A stretch of 64,000 nucleotides of DNA from Paramecium pentaurelia (GCA_905183005.1 CAJJDO010000012.1:347719-411718); one strand, 5' to 3'; shown: positions 30,311 through 42,854, counted from the first letter of the stretch. Numbers and translations are program-made. Notes: a model not told the origin generated them from the sequence alone.

Positions 30311-32204
30311 TCACATTCTCATAGTTTTTTGTAATTTCTAAGCCAAATTTTCATTTTCTTTTTTGAATGTTTTTGGTAAATATGAAATTGAAAACTATTG
30401 ACTTTTTTCTTACATAACATTATGATCTAAATCTCTAACTAACATATCAACTTTTTCTTTATTCATTTCTATTTATTTTTAACAATTTCTTAATGTATTT
30501 CTAAGAATTTCAATTTCTCTTCTTTTTTCTATCATTTCATTCATATTTAATTTATTTTCATTAATTTATATTTTAAGATCTTATTCTTTTATTTCTAATT
30601 TACTTTTTATATCTATTTCATCACAATATTAATCATTTATTTTCTATTAAATCTCTTAAATTTATTCAATAGTTTTTGTAGTCATTTCATTACCAATCAA
30701 TATTACTAATCTAAAGAAATTAATCAATAAATATACTTATTCATGATTTCTTTCAAAAATAGACTATCATAATGTGATTTTTTAAATTTACTTTCATAGA
30801 TTTTCTATTAATGTTATTCTTCTTAATATTATTTTTAATATAACTAATTTTATTCAATTTAAAAGGATAATTTATCTTTTAATTCTTTAATCTCATTTTA
30901 TTATGCCTAATTAACTTCTTCTAAATTCTTTATCATTTTATCATAACAATTTATTTATTAATCATTTAATGTTCTATTAATCAGAACATTTACTAATTCT
31001 TCTTTTTCTTATTTATTTTGATCATCATTACTAAAATTAAGTATTAATATATAATAATTACAATTTCAAATAGTTTTATTGTTAATTACTTATAATTTCA
31101 TATTAACTAATAGTCTATTCTAATTATACAGTCATCTATTCTAATGATTCTATTTATAATGTCATATTTTTTATTTTTATATTATCTGAATGAATCTATT
31201 TTACATCAAATGTAAGTTATTCAAATAATGATATTATTAAACTACTTAATCTATCAATATTCTACCAAATTGATAAACTAAATTAAATAATTAATAAATA
31301 TATACTCTCTTTATGTAATAAATCCTTTAATGATATCTTTTAATTCATTAGAAAATTTGTATTAATATTCTGATTTTTATAATTCATAATCATATTCTCT
31401 TACAAATTAAGATATTGTTTATAAAACTTCTTCAATTATTTCAATTACTTAAGTATCATTTTAAGTTTCTAATCTTTTATCAAGATCATTTTATAATTAT
31501 TCAATTAATACTTTCATATTTTCATTTTCTTATTATTATTTGATATATCTTCTTTAGAGTTCATCATATTCTTATTATAATTAATTATATTATTTTGATT
31601 AAGATTATTATTCTTATTTTGAAATTTGAGATTTAGTTGTATATAATTTCAATTAATCTTTTGTATCCTTTAATTGTAAATTTAAACTAGATATTTATTA
31701 ATTTTGTTAATCCAATTTCTATTCATATTCTTTTATTTATTCTTGTTATTCAATAACTCTATCACTATTAAGTTATTAAACAGCTTCATTATTAAGTACT
31801 CTTTATTACAAAAGAACATTTTCCTTTTTTAAACTATCAATTATTTTTTAATAATGTTCATATTGTTCAAATTAAGTCATCTATTATCCTTTTCTTAAAT
31901 CTGCTAATTCTTTATTGAGTTAACGAATTTATTTATTCTTGTCTTCAAGCATAAAATCATTAGATTGCTAAGATGTATAATGCATTCTTTGAGAATCATA
32001 TTGATCATCCTTATTACTAAGGAATTAACTATGAAATCCTGAAACTGCATTAACATTATAAGATCCAAGATGAACTTCTTCTTCATCCTTTCCATATATC
32101 ATTTTTAGATTGCTCTATATGTTATGCATACATTCCTCTAAATTTGAATTACTATTCTCTCTACTTTAACTGGTTTTACTCATCTGATCACCAATACGGT
32201 ACAT
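30311..32204 (-). CDS. Long coiled-coil protein
   Basis: About 602 residues with three introns (26-31 nt). After a hydrophilic N-terminus (MYRIGDQMSKTS) with Ser/Asn/His, nearly the whole protein from residue 100 is heptad-rich and Gln/Glu/Lys-rich (for example NKELADLRKGQQ, EELVNVLINRTLND, EVDMLV-like segments). No motor, membrane or catalytic motif. Probably structural (centrosome, basal body or cortex). Convergent with the CCCH gene (47 bp between stops). Confidence 0.8.
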
Positions 32205-32564
32205 TTTTGAATTTAATATTAAATATTTTCAATATATAATTATTTCTAAATTCAATTAGTTATTAAAAATAGAGTAATATTATATTAAAAGACTACAATA
32301 AATATTGAGGTTGCAAATATATACAATTTCCAATTATCTTATAAATATTTTCATATTATATATAATTTATTTGGAATTTACGATTCTAAATAAATTTCAA
32401 ATGATTGAATATAAATGAATTAGATTAAAATGATATTATTATTAAATCACAATCTTGAAAATAATTACAACTGAAACCAATATTTATTTATTATTTTTTA
32501 AATAATCCTTAATAAAACTTAAAAACTTTATTGAATTTTTAATTATTTGATATATATTTAAAAA
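32205..32564. other. Divergent intergenic region
   Basis: 360 bp between the divergent coiled-coil and aquaporin starts; AT-rich, nothing else recognised. Confidence 0.55.
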
Positions 32565-33424
32565 ATGAGTATTTTGAGAAGAATTTCAGAAAATCGAAGA
32601 ATATCTGATATGTATAATTCTTAATGTTATATATGATAGTTCAAGAGCTTCAACAGTGATAAACTTTTATTAACCATTTACAGATAGAAAATTATAACGT
32701 ATTTTGATATTAGAGTATCTGGGAACAACGTTATTTGGTATTGGATTATAGTCAGCTAAAGATGATTTCTAAATATAATTAGTGATATTCTTTTGTAAAT
32801 ATTTATTATTGATTAGAAAAATAGCAATGTTATTTTCTGCAAGACATAGTGGAGCTCATTATCACATAGCTGTGACTTTGATATTAATGTTTAGACCTCA
32901 TTATCCAATCAATAGATTTAGAGGAGTCTTACAAATTATTGTAGGAATATTGGGGTTTATGACAGGCGCTTATTTCGGGTATCATATGTTGAATAGTTTG
33001 TTACTTATTAACAGGTCAAATCTCCAGTCCAAGACTATAAAGTCATGAGTAGATTTGGATCTTATCTGATTTATGTGGAGAGATATTAGCAACTACATCC
33101 TTCTAGTTCATGAATGTATTGTTATTTGAAAGAAAAACAGCAGTTTTTAAGACTCCAGTATATAATACTATATTGTTAACATTGGCAATATATTATTCAA
33201 GAAAATTATCACCGCATTCTGGTGGATGTATGAATCCTACCATTGCAATCGGTATGAATCTTGCAGTTGCATATGTGGAGAATAGAAGTGATATTTTGAG
33301 GAATGATGTATGGGTATTTGTTGTTGGGCCTCTTATTGGATCATTCATTGTTTATATTGTTTATTATTGTATTATACAACCAAGTACTAAATTATGCAAT
33401 AAGTACAAAAGCATGGGCATTTGA
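32565..33424 (+). CDS. Aquaporin-like (MIP family) channel with altered NPA boxes
   Basis: 272 residues, about six hydrophobic segments, introns 32626-32647 (22 nt) and 32996-33014 (19 nt, unusually short). Half 1 motif is SGAHYHIAVT, where canonical aquaporins have SGAHFNPAVT; half 2 is SGGCMNPTIAIG, where NPAR is usual. So Asn-Pro is lost in loop B, and the selectivity-filter Arg of loop E is replaced by Ile. The flanking sequence (LEYLGTTLFG, GPLIGSF before the last helix) fits MIP topology. Transport specificity is probably not classical water selectivity. The TGA at 33422-33424 is the simplest end; an alternative 28-nt intron (33384-33411) would extend the frame into the PP2C gene. Confidence 0.85.
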
Positions 33425-33833
33425 TATATTTAATTATATTTATGATAATGTCCCTATTAATTTAATAAATATATTAATTAACCATAAAAATGTATAAGAA
33501 TTTAACATCCTTGATCTAAAAACCACTGTCATTTCTTTTTAATAGAACTATCAAATCATTAGTACTTCCAGGTATGTTATAGATATACTTTTTAAATTAG
33601 ATTAAAAAACAAAAAGAAAAAGTAAGAAATAATCTGGTCTTACTGCTCTTGATGAATTATTATTTAGGTACACTAAACCTAATTAATAATTTCTTGATGC
33701 AAAATATGGCTTTAATGCTTAATTTATAGTTTATGAAAATAATGCTAATTATTGTGATCTATCTAAATCATATTCTGGTGAAAATAATGAAAAACATCAA
33801 AATAATTATAAGAATATTGTTTTACCCTTGATT
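33425..33833 (+). other. TGA-free open stretch without ATG between aquaporin and PP2C
   Basis: The frame used by the PP2C stays open back to about 33412 but contains no ATG before 33834. It reads plausibly (for example KSGLTALDELLFR-like: SGLTALDELLFR). Either an untranslated leader that happens to be open, or a linker exon joining the two genes. Confidence 0.5.
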
Positions 33834-34961
33834 ATGATATATGGATGTCATCTTTATATTAATGATGATACTAAATGCTTTTTTGGATCTTCATCTTTAA
33901 AAAAAAATTAATTAGATTAACGAGTTGTATTACTCTAATATGCAGCAAACAATCCTATTGAAGATAGATATAAAGTAAGTTAACTTAAAAATATTAATGG
34001 TTATGCAGTCAGTGTTTTTGATGGACATGGAGGTTGGTAATTAGCAGAATTAGCTATGAATATCTTGCATGAGAAAATTGATTAATATGTTCTAAGAAAT
34101 CAAGATAAAATATTGAATCAAGATGATTTAATCTAATAAAGTATATCATAAGCTTATTCTGATGTGGAAGAAGAATTTTATAAAGTGGCATTATAAGCAT
34201 ATAATATGGGATTTCCATCAGTAGCTAGAGTTGGAAGTTGTGCTCTAACTGCAATAGTTGTGGGAAACAAAGTATATAGTGCAAATTTAGGAGATAGTAA
34301 AGGAATTATTGTTAATGTCAATAATAAAAGTAAATATAATTTTTAATTTTAATAGCAAATGAAAAAGCTTATAAGAAAATTAATCATACTTTAAATGCAA
34401 ATTCTAAAAAAGAATAAAGAAGATTAAAATCTATATTCTCTGATGATGATATTGTTGTTTGTAAAAATGGAAATAAGAGTTGTTATGTTAAAGGAAGATT
34501 ATAGCCTACTAGATCTTTAGGTGACTTTAGATTAAAATTCTAAGAGTTTAACAATCCTAAAAATATATCAGAAGATAAAGGATATTTGAAATCTATCTCG
34601 AATTTTAAAGGACCTTATATTAGTGTATTTAGTTTATTTATTTCTAGTCTACACCAGATTAAAATGTATTTGAAATTTAAAAAGGAGATAGATATTTAGT
34701 TTTAGGTTCTGATGGATTATGGGATGAATTAACAAAGTCTGAAATCTCAAAAGTATCATTTCATACTATTAATAGATTGTTTAAAAGAATTAAAATAACA
34801 AAGACGAAATTATTAAACAAATTTTTGAAGAATCCTTATCTCATGCAGCCAAATCTAATAAAATGTCTGATGAAGATATTAGAAAGATTCCATTAGGTAA
34901 AAGAAGAAAGTTGCATGATGATATCACAGTTATTTTAGTTGATCTTTAAGGTTAAGTTTGA
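33834..34961 (+). CDS. PP2C-family (PPM) serine/threonine phosphatase, PDP-like
   Basis: 351 residues from the first in-frame ATG. Motifs in order: NPIEDR, VFDGHGGW (metal-binding Asp), RVGSCALTAIVV, NLGDSKG, PTRSLGDF, LVLGSDGLWDEL, DDITVILVDL. This is a complete PPM active site. The ANxPIEDR lead-in resembles pyruvate-dehydrogenase-phosphatase-like PP2Cs of protists. Introns 34330-34355, 34625-34647 and 34753-34775. The true start may be upstream, because the frame is open for another 400 bp. Convergent with CHMP1 (39 bp between stops). Confidence 0.92.
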
Positions 34962-35000
34962 GAAATTTCATAATTTAATGATATATTTTGTTTATCTAAA

Positions 35001-35686
35001 TCAATATTTCTATTATTGATATTGCTATTGGTTTTGATATTAAGGTTACTATTACTATTATTGTAATTGTTGAAATTACATATCTAATAATTATATTAAA
35101 CAAATTTATACTTGATGGTTAAAGCTCTTATAATTTTAATGCTTCTTCTTTCTTTAATTATTACATCATCTAATCGACTGCCATGTTTGTTTAAAAATCA
35201 TTTGAATTTTTATTCATCATTGAATCAACTACTTTACCTTATACCATAATGTCATCTAAAGCTCTATCAAATTGATTAATATTTTAATATAATTATTCAA
35301 CTGACATAGTATTTGCATATTATTACATAATTGGTGTAACAACATTCAATTATTACATCATCTAAATTACTTATAAATTTTATTTATACATCAGCATTGG
35401 CTTATGAACTTTTTACTTGTGATTCCACAAATTAAATCCTTGTTGCCATTTTTTATAAATTTTCACTCTCCTATTTCTTTGCCATAGCTGTTTATAAAAA
35501 TAGCTTAGCTCCTTCTTCATTATTTTTTTTTAAAGCCTCTTTTGCCTTTGCAATATTCTTATCTTATTCTTTTAAACTTCTTTTTGATTCAGATTCTAGA
35601 CGTTTCTATGTCATTCTTAGATCTAATTGAATGTCCATAGGATCTCTTGCTTTAACAGGTGCAGCCTTCTGATTGGGTTATCCCAT
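35001..35686 (-). CDS. CHMP1: CHMP1/Did2-like ESCRT-III protein with Gln-rich tail
   Basis: 209 residues. Membrane-remodelling ESCRT-III subunit that acts with VPS4 in endosomal sorting and abscission. Seen: basic helix 1 (IQLDLRMTQKRLESESKRSL, NNEEGAKLFLQTAM), MASRV-like KMATRIQFVESQV, and the helix 4-5 region (MQQYANTMS, FDRALDDIMVQGKVVDSMM), aligning with CHMP1. Introns 35362-35389 and 35084-35111. The last exon encodes a run rich in Gln and Tyr (LQQQQQQPQYQNQQQYQQQ) in the place where CHMP1 normally has its MIT-interacting motif. Confidence 0.9.
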
Positions 35687-36460
35687 TATTTTTTATAATT
35701 TAATATATTAAATATGCTTTTACATAAAAATTCAGGTAAATAATACCAATAATTAATTATTCTACATTTCTTTATGGAACAGAATATACAAAATTTATTT
35801 AATTTCCTATGTTAACTTTGTTTATTTATAATTCAAACTATGAGATTATACTAAACCTTTTTGTAAAATTCAATTTCATACTTGTATAAATAATTCTATT
35901 TGAATCTTTAATAACTATAATATAATTTTTTTTCTTTAAATATATATCTCATTCATCTCAATAATGGTTGGACTTATTATAATCATGTAATATCTTCATT
36001 TAAACTTAAATTTCAGTTTAAAATTTTAAAATCTATTTAAATTTATAATAAGACAATAGAAATAAAGTTTATAAAACAAATATTTATTTTGTTATTATAG
36101 AAATATCTAATAAGTAGTTTATTAAATTAACTTTGTTATTGATCTTTTTATATTTTTAATTTTTAATGATTTCAAATAATTTTCTTCAACTAATTAAAGT
36201 AATTTGATATTATTTATTGTCTTGATGTATCAAATTGTTAAGAGAATGATAAAAAATTTTAGATTTGAAACTAATTATGTTTCTTTAATAAAATATGTTT
36301 AAAGTTCCTATTACTGAATATTATTAAGAATGCTTAATTTTAAAAGAGGTTAAAAAATTAACAGTTTTGCAATTACTAATTGGTTCTTATAATAAAGGGT
36401 TTTATGTTCTCAGTTAAATTGAATATAATTTATTTCATAATTATTTATGAGAAATGATTT
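35687..36460. other. Intergenic, AT-rich
   Basis: 774 bp between two minus-strand genes; no coding frame, RNA gene or repeat recognised. Confidence 0.55.
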
Positions 36461-37326
36461 TCATAAATTCATTTCTAACATTTCACGTTTAATCTTTTCA
36501 ACTACTTTCTCAACCAATTATACAAGAGTTTCTTCTGTCTTTTCTCTTTCTGTTCTTGTCTTTTTCAAAGCTTCACTTATTCTACCTGATATTTCTCTTA
36601 AACTTTCAACAATTTCTTCTTCTTTTGCTTCTCTTTCCTTTTTCTCTCTATAATAATATATATAATCTTTTGTTTACCTATCAAAAGCCTCTTTTAAATC
36701 TGTTAATTATTGGAAGAATTATACCTAAATTTTTTCCTCTACTTCTTTTCTCTCTCCAATTTCATTTTATAATTAATCTGCTAATTTTGGAAGATCTTCA
36801 TTTATATATGCATCAACAAATTAATATGATTCAGATTAAGACTAAAATATTGTTATAAATTATTACAATTCCTTCTTTAACTACTTCACCTTATAAATTA
36901 TCTATCTATTAACCAATCTAATAAACAATTTTTCTTTCTTATTCTACTCGTTAATTTGAGTTCTATTCTATTAATTTTCGAGCATGTCTTTCCAAATCAG
37001 TTAGTAATTTTTAGGTTTCAGCTTCTTATCTAATACGACTATAATTAATAATTATAATATAATACTCCTCCTATTCCTATTCTAAATATTCACTTAGTTA
37101 TCTCATTCTTGATGCAAGGTAATTGAATTTTTCTTCTTTTTATTCTGAATTATGTTGTAATTATGCTTCAAAAGCCATAATGAGTTATGAGATAGTATGA
37201 AATCTACTGTTCTTCCTAGAATAAAAGAAATGCATAAAATGATTACTCATCTTGGACACTAGTTGAGATGTTGTCTAATTTTTCAAATATTGCTTAAACT
37301 CTCCCTTTAACATTAGATTCAGACAT
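36461..37326 (-). CDS. SF-assemblin / beta-giardin family striated-fibre protein
   Basis: About 250 residues after four introns (25-31 nt). Starts with a short head (MSESNVKGRVQAIFEKLDNI), then an almost continuous segmented coiled coil: EEKFNYLASRMRQLSEYLEQ, RIRQEAETQKLLTDLERHARKLIE, ISGRISEALKKTRTEREK and a final EKVVEKIKREMLEM. The head plus 29-residue-type rod periodicity is typical of SF-assemblins, which build the striated rootlets (kinetodesmal fibres) attached to ciliate basal bodies. The spliced model keeps the heptads in register. Confidence 0.88.
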
Positions 37327-37562
37327 TTTTGATATAATTTATTATCAATAAAAATTTATTTCTTTTATCTTTAATTTTGATTCAAAAACAATTATGTAAA
37401 TAATATAATTAAAATATCAAGCAATAATTTATAAAAGAATTCTTTATTAATCTAATTAGAATTAGATATATATAAACATTTTATTGATGTATAATTATTT
37501 TACATTTTTATAAGTTATTATATATAAAATAAAAAATAAAAAAGTAACTTTTCATAATTTGA

Positions 37563-38353
37563 TCAATCTTTATATACATTAAATCTTGATATTTTAAAGT
37601 TTAATTGTTTCAAATCTTATTCAAGTACTTACTATTAACTTTTTATTTAATCAAATCTATTCTATTTATTTGAATTATGAAAATTGTTAATTGTTTCTTC
37701 AATTACATTTTCAACATCTTTAGCATTTTAATGATAATCTTCTTCAGATCCTATCAATTATGCTAAACCATCCAATTTGGCTTAAAGTTGACCATAGTAA
37801 TTGCCTTACTCACTTGGTAATACTTTTTAATATTTTGATGAATATAATTTAACAGCACTTTAAGTTTAATTAGCATCTCTTGGTGTAGGAATTTAAAACT
37901 TTGATTATTAAGGTGATTATTTAAATTGAGACATAGATCTCATAGGACTAATAAACTTTGATGAATTAAATTCATTTCTCATTTAAGCATTTGGTGATTA
38001 ATTTTGTCTTATCATATTTTTCAAAGGACTTCCTTAAAAATCTAAATTATATAGATTTTTTAAATACTTGTAACTGAAGTTCTCTATTTAGTTTTTTATT
38101 TACCTAAGTCTTATTTCAAAGTAGCTAAATTGACATTGTCTTTTTTATTTTATTAAGAAGCCTAGATTAAAATATCAATAGATGTATACTAATTTAAAGA
38201 TAGTTTAAGCCATTATTTGTTTTTATTTGAATTTACTATGAATTTCTTGCCTGTATTTTTGCAATTATTCTGTGAGATCAATATTCATTTAACAGATAAA
38301 ATATAGTAATAACTTTTATTATTAAATAATTCAAAAAATTTAGATAATGTCAT
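37563..38353 (-). CDS. Hypothetical Ser/Gln-rich protein
   Basis: 248 residues, introns 38270-38293 (24 nt) and 38084-38103 (20 nt). A 110-residue folded-looking N-terminus (MTLSKFFELFNNKS, KKFIVNSNKNKQWLKLSLNQ, NFSYKYLKNLYNLDF) leads into a low-complexity middle rich in Ser, Pro and Gln (SSKFISPMRSMSQFKQSPQQ) and a short helical end. No family recognised. Frame continuity across both introns supports coding. Confidence 0.72.
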
Positions 38354-38838
38354 TATTCTTAAAACCTAAGTATTATTTTAATATTTCAATTTCAAATTCA
38401 ACTTAAGAATGATCATATTACTATTCAAATTTATAATATTTTGATATAATTTAATAAAATAAATTATACATTAAGATATTTAGATAATTTATTAGTCAAT
38501 TGAAAGAATTAACAAAAGTATTTTAATAATTTAATAGAAGTAGTAATTACTTAACAGAATTCTTTAATAATTTTTTTATTGTAGTTCTTTCACAATTAAT
38601 ATATATATATCATTCAAGTGAATTGAATCTTTATTTTTATAAATAATATCAAATAAATATGAATAAATTATTAAGTTTATTACTTTCTATAGATTAAAAT
38701 AATATGAAAATAAAACATTAATTTAAATTATAAATGAAATAAAAAAATTAAAAATAATTCAAATTATATTATTTCTAAGAATAATTCCATCAACCAAATA
38801 GCACATTTGCAATAGTAATTGGATTAGGAGTGGAATAA
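38354..38838. other. Divergent intergenic region
   Basis: 485 bp, AT-rich, no recognised feature. Confidence 0.55.
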
Positions 38839-39466
38839 ATGGATATAAATAAATAAATTGGAATAAATTTATCTTAATCATTTAAAAATGGAGACACAAT
38901 GTTAATGAGATCTGTTGATATTAATGATGAAGAATTAAAAAATATATTACTAGAATACTTAACTGATGAAGAATAAAAAAAATATGTTTTTGAAAGATCA
39001 GAAGAATATTTTGATTAATTCAACATATTTAAACATTTAGTCAAAGAATAAATTTATTTAGCTATTCTTCCAAGAGGATAATTTGTATTATATTAGAAAA
39101 ATGATAAAATTGATAAAATTAGTTTGAATGATTCAATAAATATAATAAGAGAACACTTATAATAGTTTAATGAATTTGATTAAACTCAAAAGGAATTTCA
39201 TTTACATAGAATATTATATAATATGAAAGAATAAATAGATGGGGAATTACCTTAAATATAATAAGATATAAGAAAAAAAGAATGTATTTATATAATTATA
39301 ATTATAAATAGTTAAGAATATGGAGGAAAAATTGGAATTTGAAAATGAAATGAAATAATATACAGGGAAAAGTTTATTTAGTATTCCAACATTTGATAAG
39401 ACATTAGTTTATTATAATTGGGATAATATGTAATAACTTCCGTAAAAATTGTTATTTTAATAATGA
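38839..39466 (+). CDS. Hypothetical acidic protein
   Basis: 199 residues with one 28-nt intron (39284-39311). Hydrophilic, with a segment ELKNILLEYLTDEEQKKYVF and ILPRGQFVLYQKND. No signal peptide, membrane helix or catalytic motif seen. It lies 65 bp upstream of the glutamate-cysteine ligase gene on the same strand; it is not a missing 5' part of that gene, because a TGA at 39464-39466 and a new ATG intervene. Function unknown. Confidence 0.7.
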
Positions 39467-39531
39467 ATTGTTAATATATATACAAATATTAAGAATTTAG
39501 AAATTCATTAAAAAAATAAAAATCTTATTCA

Positions 39532-41645
39532 ATGGGGTATTTGAACGATAAAGGAGTAACTTATGATTACTTTGAATCTTTAGCATTTTAATAGATGCTT
39601 AAAGAAAAAGGAATAGTGTAATTTTTGAGTTTGTTAAAAATCTTTGGAAAATTCTAATTACATGAACATTAATTTGAACATCTCTCAGATCCTAATCTGA
39701 AATAAGTATAGACTAAAATGTAATTATTCTGGGGTGATGAATTTGAAGGTCATGTTATAAAATTGTATGATGATTAGAAATTAGCACTTTTGAATCCTAA
39801 TACTAGTAAATATAAATATAGATTAATATAGGTGGTTTATTTTAAAGTTTAGGTGAAGAACAATAAAAAAAGTTACCATTTGTAATATTACCAGAATTTG
39901 GTGCTTGGATGATTGAATTAACTCCAAATAAACCATATTAATGCATGTGTTTCAATTTTGATTAAGTCTTAATAAATATGAGAAAAAGAATTCAAACACT
40001 CTAAAGTTATTTACCATAAGGAAATCAATATTTACTTATCCCTGTCTATCCAATGATGGGAGTTGGTAGATTTACAACAACTGTTGAGAGTGATTTAACA
40101 GCTTCTATGATTGAGAAGATCAGAAGTCAAACAAGTTATATAGAAGGAACTCCAACTTTGTAATAAGATGAAAAATAATTCCAAAATGAAAAATTGATTT
40201 AACCAGCAACACCATATAAAGAATTACCAGTTGAACCTATTTGTAATTACTTTTCTTAAAGTATATACTTTGATGATAGAATCATTAATCCACATCCTAG
40301 ATATTCAACTTTAGCTTAAAATATTAGATTAAGAAGAGGATCAAAAGTTGAAATCAAAATACCATTGTATATTGATTAAAATACAAATGTAGAATAGAGT
40401 GAATATGAACCAAATCCAGGGTATTTCTATTATTTTATAATTATTAGATTTATAACAATGGATCATATGGGTTTTGGAATGGGAAATTGTGCACTCTAAA
40501 CTACTTATTTGAGTATTGATATAGATCATGCAAGATTATTGTATGATTAATTAGCTGTATTGGCTCCTTTATTTGCAGCTTTAACTGCAGGTAGTCCAAT
40601 ATATAAAGGAAAATTATCTAATTGGGATACTAAATGGGATTGTTTAGAAATGTCAGTTGATTGTAGAAGTGAATATGAAAGAAATCCTAAAAATCCAAAT
40701 TATATACCTAAATCAAGATATTCTTCTATTTCATATTTCATTTCTAATGATAAAATGAATTTAGAGGAATATAATGATCTTAATTTTCCAGCTAATGAAG
40801 AAATTATGTAATTTGCTAAATAAAAAGCAAAAGAAATGGAAATTCCTTTAGATGATAAATTACTTAGACATTTAGGAATCTTATTTTTAAGAGATAATAT
40901 GGTTATGTTTAAAGATAAAATACATATTGATGATAATACAGCACATTTTGAAGCAATCTAATCAAGTAATTGGAATTCAGTAAGATTTAAACCACCTCCT
41001 TCATATAATTCAAAAATAGGATGGAGAGTAGAATTTAGAACAATGGAAATTTAATTGACTGCTGAAGAAAATGCTGCATGGTCTATAATGATACTAATGA
41101 TTGTTCGATTATTCTTTACAGTAATTTATTAATTTTATCTTTAGAACTTAATTCCAGTTAATTTTTATATGCCTTTATCTCTTGTTGATGAAAATATGAG
41201 AAGATCAAAAGAAAAAGGAGCTATTTTAAATTAAAAATTCTTTTTTAGAACTAACTTTTAAGAATATGGTCCTGCTGTAATAGAAGAATTATCTTTAAAA
41301 GAAATATTTTTTGGTAAATAAGATGGATCTTTTATTGGAATAATAGGATTAATTTACTAAAATAGAAATATTGTTAGTAAATAATAATGTGCATAAAAGG
41401 AAGAATATATATATTAAAAGAACAAGAAACTTTAAGATGAAGTCATAGAATTTGTAAAAAGTAAAGTTTATGGAAATACTAAAACTCTTGCTACATGGAT
41501 GAGAGATTTTGTTATATCACATCCAAATTATAATAAAGATTCAATTGTTACACATGAAATCAATTATGATCTTATCAAAACTTTGACTTCTATTAAAGAC
41601 AGATAAAAAGAGGATCCACACTTTCCATTAATATTTAGTATGTGA
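39532..41645 (+). CDS. GCLC: Glutamate-cysteine ligase catalytic subunit (gamma-glutamylcysteine synthetase)
   Basis: 678 residues, the eukaryotic GCLC length. Catalyses the first, ATP-dependent step of glutathione synthesis in the cytosol. Seen: LFWGDEFEGHVI, ILPEFGAWMIE, VYPMMGVGRF, the signature MDHMGFGMGNCALQTTY, LAVLAPLFAALTAGSP, WRVEFRTMEIQLT and LIPVNFYMPLSLVDENM, all characteristic of the eukaryotic family. Introns at 39806-39831 (26 nt), 40421-40447 (27 nt) and 41121-41144 (24 nt); the last two are multiples of three and are recognised mainly by GT..TAG ends and better family alignment when removed. Ends TGA 41643-41645. Confidence 0.95.
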
Positions 41646-41687
41646 TTTTATATTTTAAACTCAATATTTGATTCTTTATAATCATTT

Positions 41688-42131
41688 TCATATTAATAAA
41701 AAAGGAATCCCAATAATTTAAGATTGCGATTGAATATTACCAAAATCATTTTGCATTAATTTTTTCTCATTTATTCTTCCATAAAATGTTCCTTAAGGAA
41801 GTTGCATTTCAAATAATGAATTTTATTCTTAATGAATTAATTTATCTTGTTCTACTAATTCCACTCTTGTTATAATATGTTCTTAAGATAATGGATGTCT
41901 TAATTAAAAATATATTTACATCATCACAATCAGCTAATCTTTTAATTTTTTTGGTTCAATTTTATGTACTTTTTTGGAAATAGCTAAAACTGGTTTATTA
42001 ATTTCTTATTTGATATCATAAACTTTATTTATATATCTAACATCAAGTAGATAATCATAGGCAGCTGCTATTGAAATAAGACTTCCAATGATATATACTT
42101 TTGTTTATAATTTCAAAGCATATGTATTCAT
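41688..42131 (-). CDS. Small hypothetical protein with one N-terminal hydrophobic segment
   Basis: Single exon, 147 residues, convergent with GCLC (42 bp between stops). Residues about 11-30 (VYIIGSLISIAAAYDYLLDV) could be a membrane anchor or signal anchor. The rest is charged, with EHIITRVELVEQDKLIHQ and a Gln-rich end. No domain recognised. The open frame of 148 codons including TAA/TAG, without TGA, supports it. Confidence 0.65.
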
Positions 42132-42325
42132 TTCTTATATAATAAATATTAGAATTAAAAATAATTGAGGATAATACCAATAATTTATGGAAATTGTTTA
42201 CTTTATTTATTTTAATTAGAAATATATCATCTTTAAATTCTAATAAACAATAGAAGATGTTAAGACTAAACTAAATAATGTAATAAATTAAGAAATATTG
42301 TATTGATACATACAAGAATAATTAA

Positions 42326-42800
42326 TCATTGTATTCTTAGCTTGATATAAATGATTTTATATAATAATATTAATGATACCATGTATATAAACATATAATA
42401 AGCTTAGTAATTCAAATCATTTTTACGCATTTGAAAATCTGGAGTTTCTAAAGGTGTTGTAAGGTTTTTTATTTGAAATTCTCCAAACAAATACTTAACA
42501 TTCATCTAATTTTACTAATTCAACTGGAGGTTTGATACAATTACTTTTTTTTACTTCATATGATTTATTACGGATTGAATTTTCACTATGGTCTAAATAC
42601 TTTTGATTAGAATATTGCTTCATTATTGGATCCTCCAAAGTTTTAAGAACCTTCTTACATTGTTCACTTTCAGAGCTCTTGTTTATTATTTAAGGAAGAA
42701 TAAAACGATTCATCCTTTTTAATTCAAAATTAGTAGTTCTTATTTGTTTCTACAATTTCAGGATTAAATCATCTACACCTGTTTCATAATGTTTAAACAT
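42326..42800 (-). CDS. Hypothetical protein
   Basis: 150 residues with one 22-nt intron inferred after VELV. N-terminus MFKHYETGVDDLILKLQKQ; basic and Ser/Asn-rich middle; the second exon ends with a hydrophobic stretch (YMFIYMVSLILLYKIIYI), a possible tail anchor. It could instead be a 3' part of the next minus-strand gene (42855-43631), but no intron connecting them was found. Confidence 0.5.
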
Positions 42801-42854
42801 ATTAATTGTAATATTATAAAAAAATTTAGTAACAAATAGAAAAAATCATAAAGT

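Noticed and set aside
41688..42131. Apparent frame shift and two short introns in the small minus-strand gene
   Set aside because: Came from miscounting a run of A. After recounting, the gene is a single uninterrupted frame of 148 codons.
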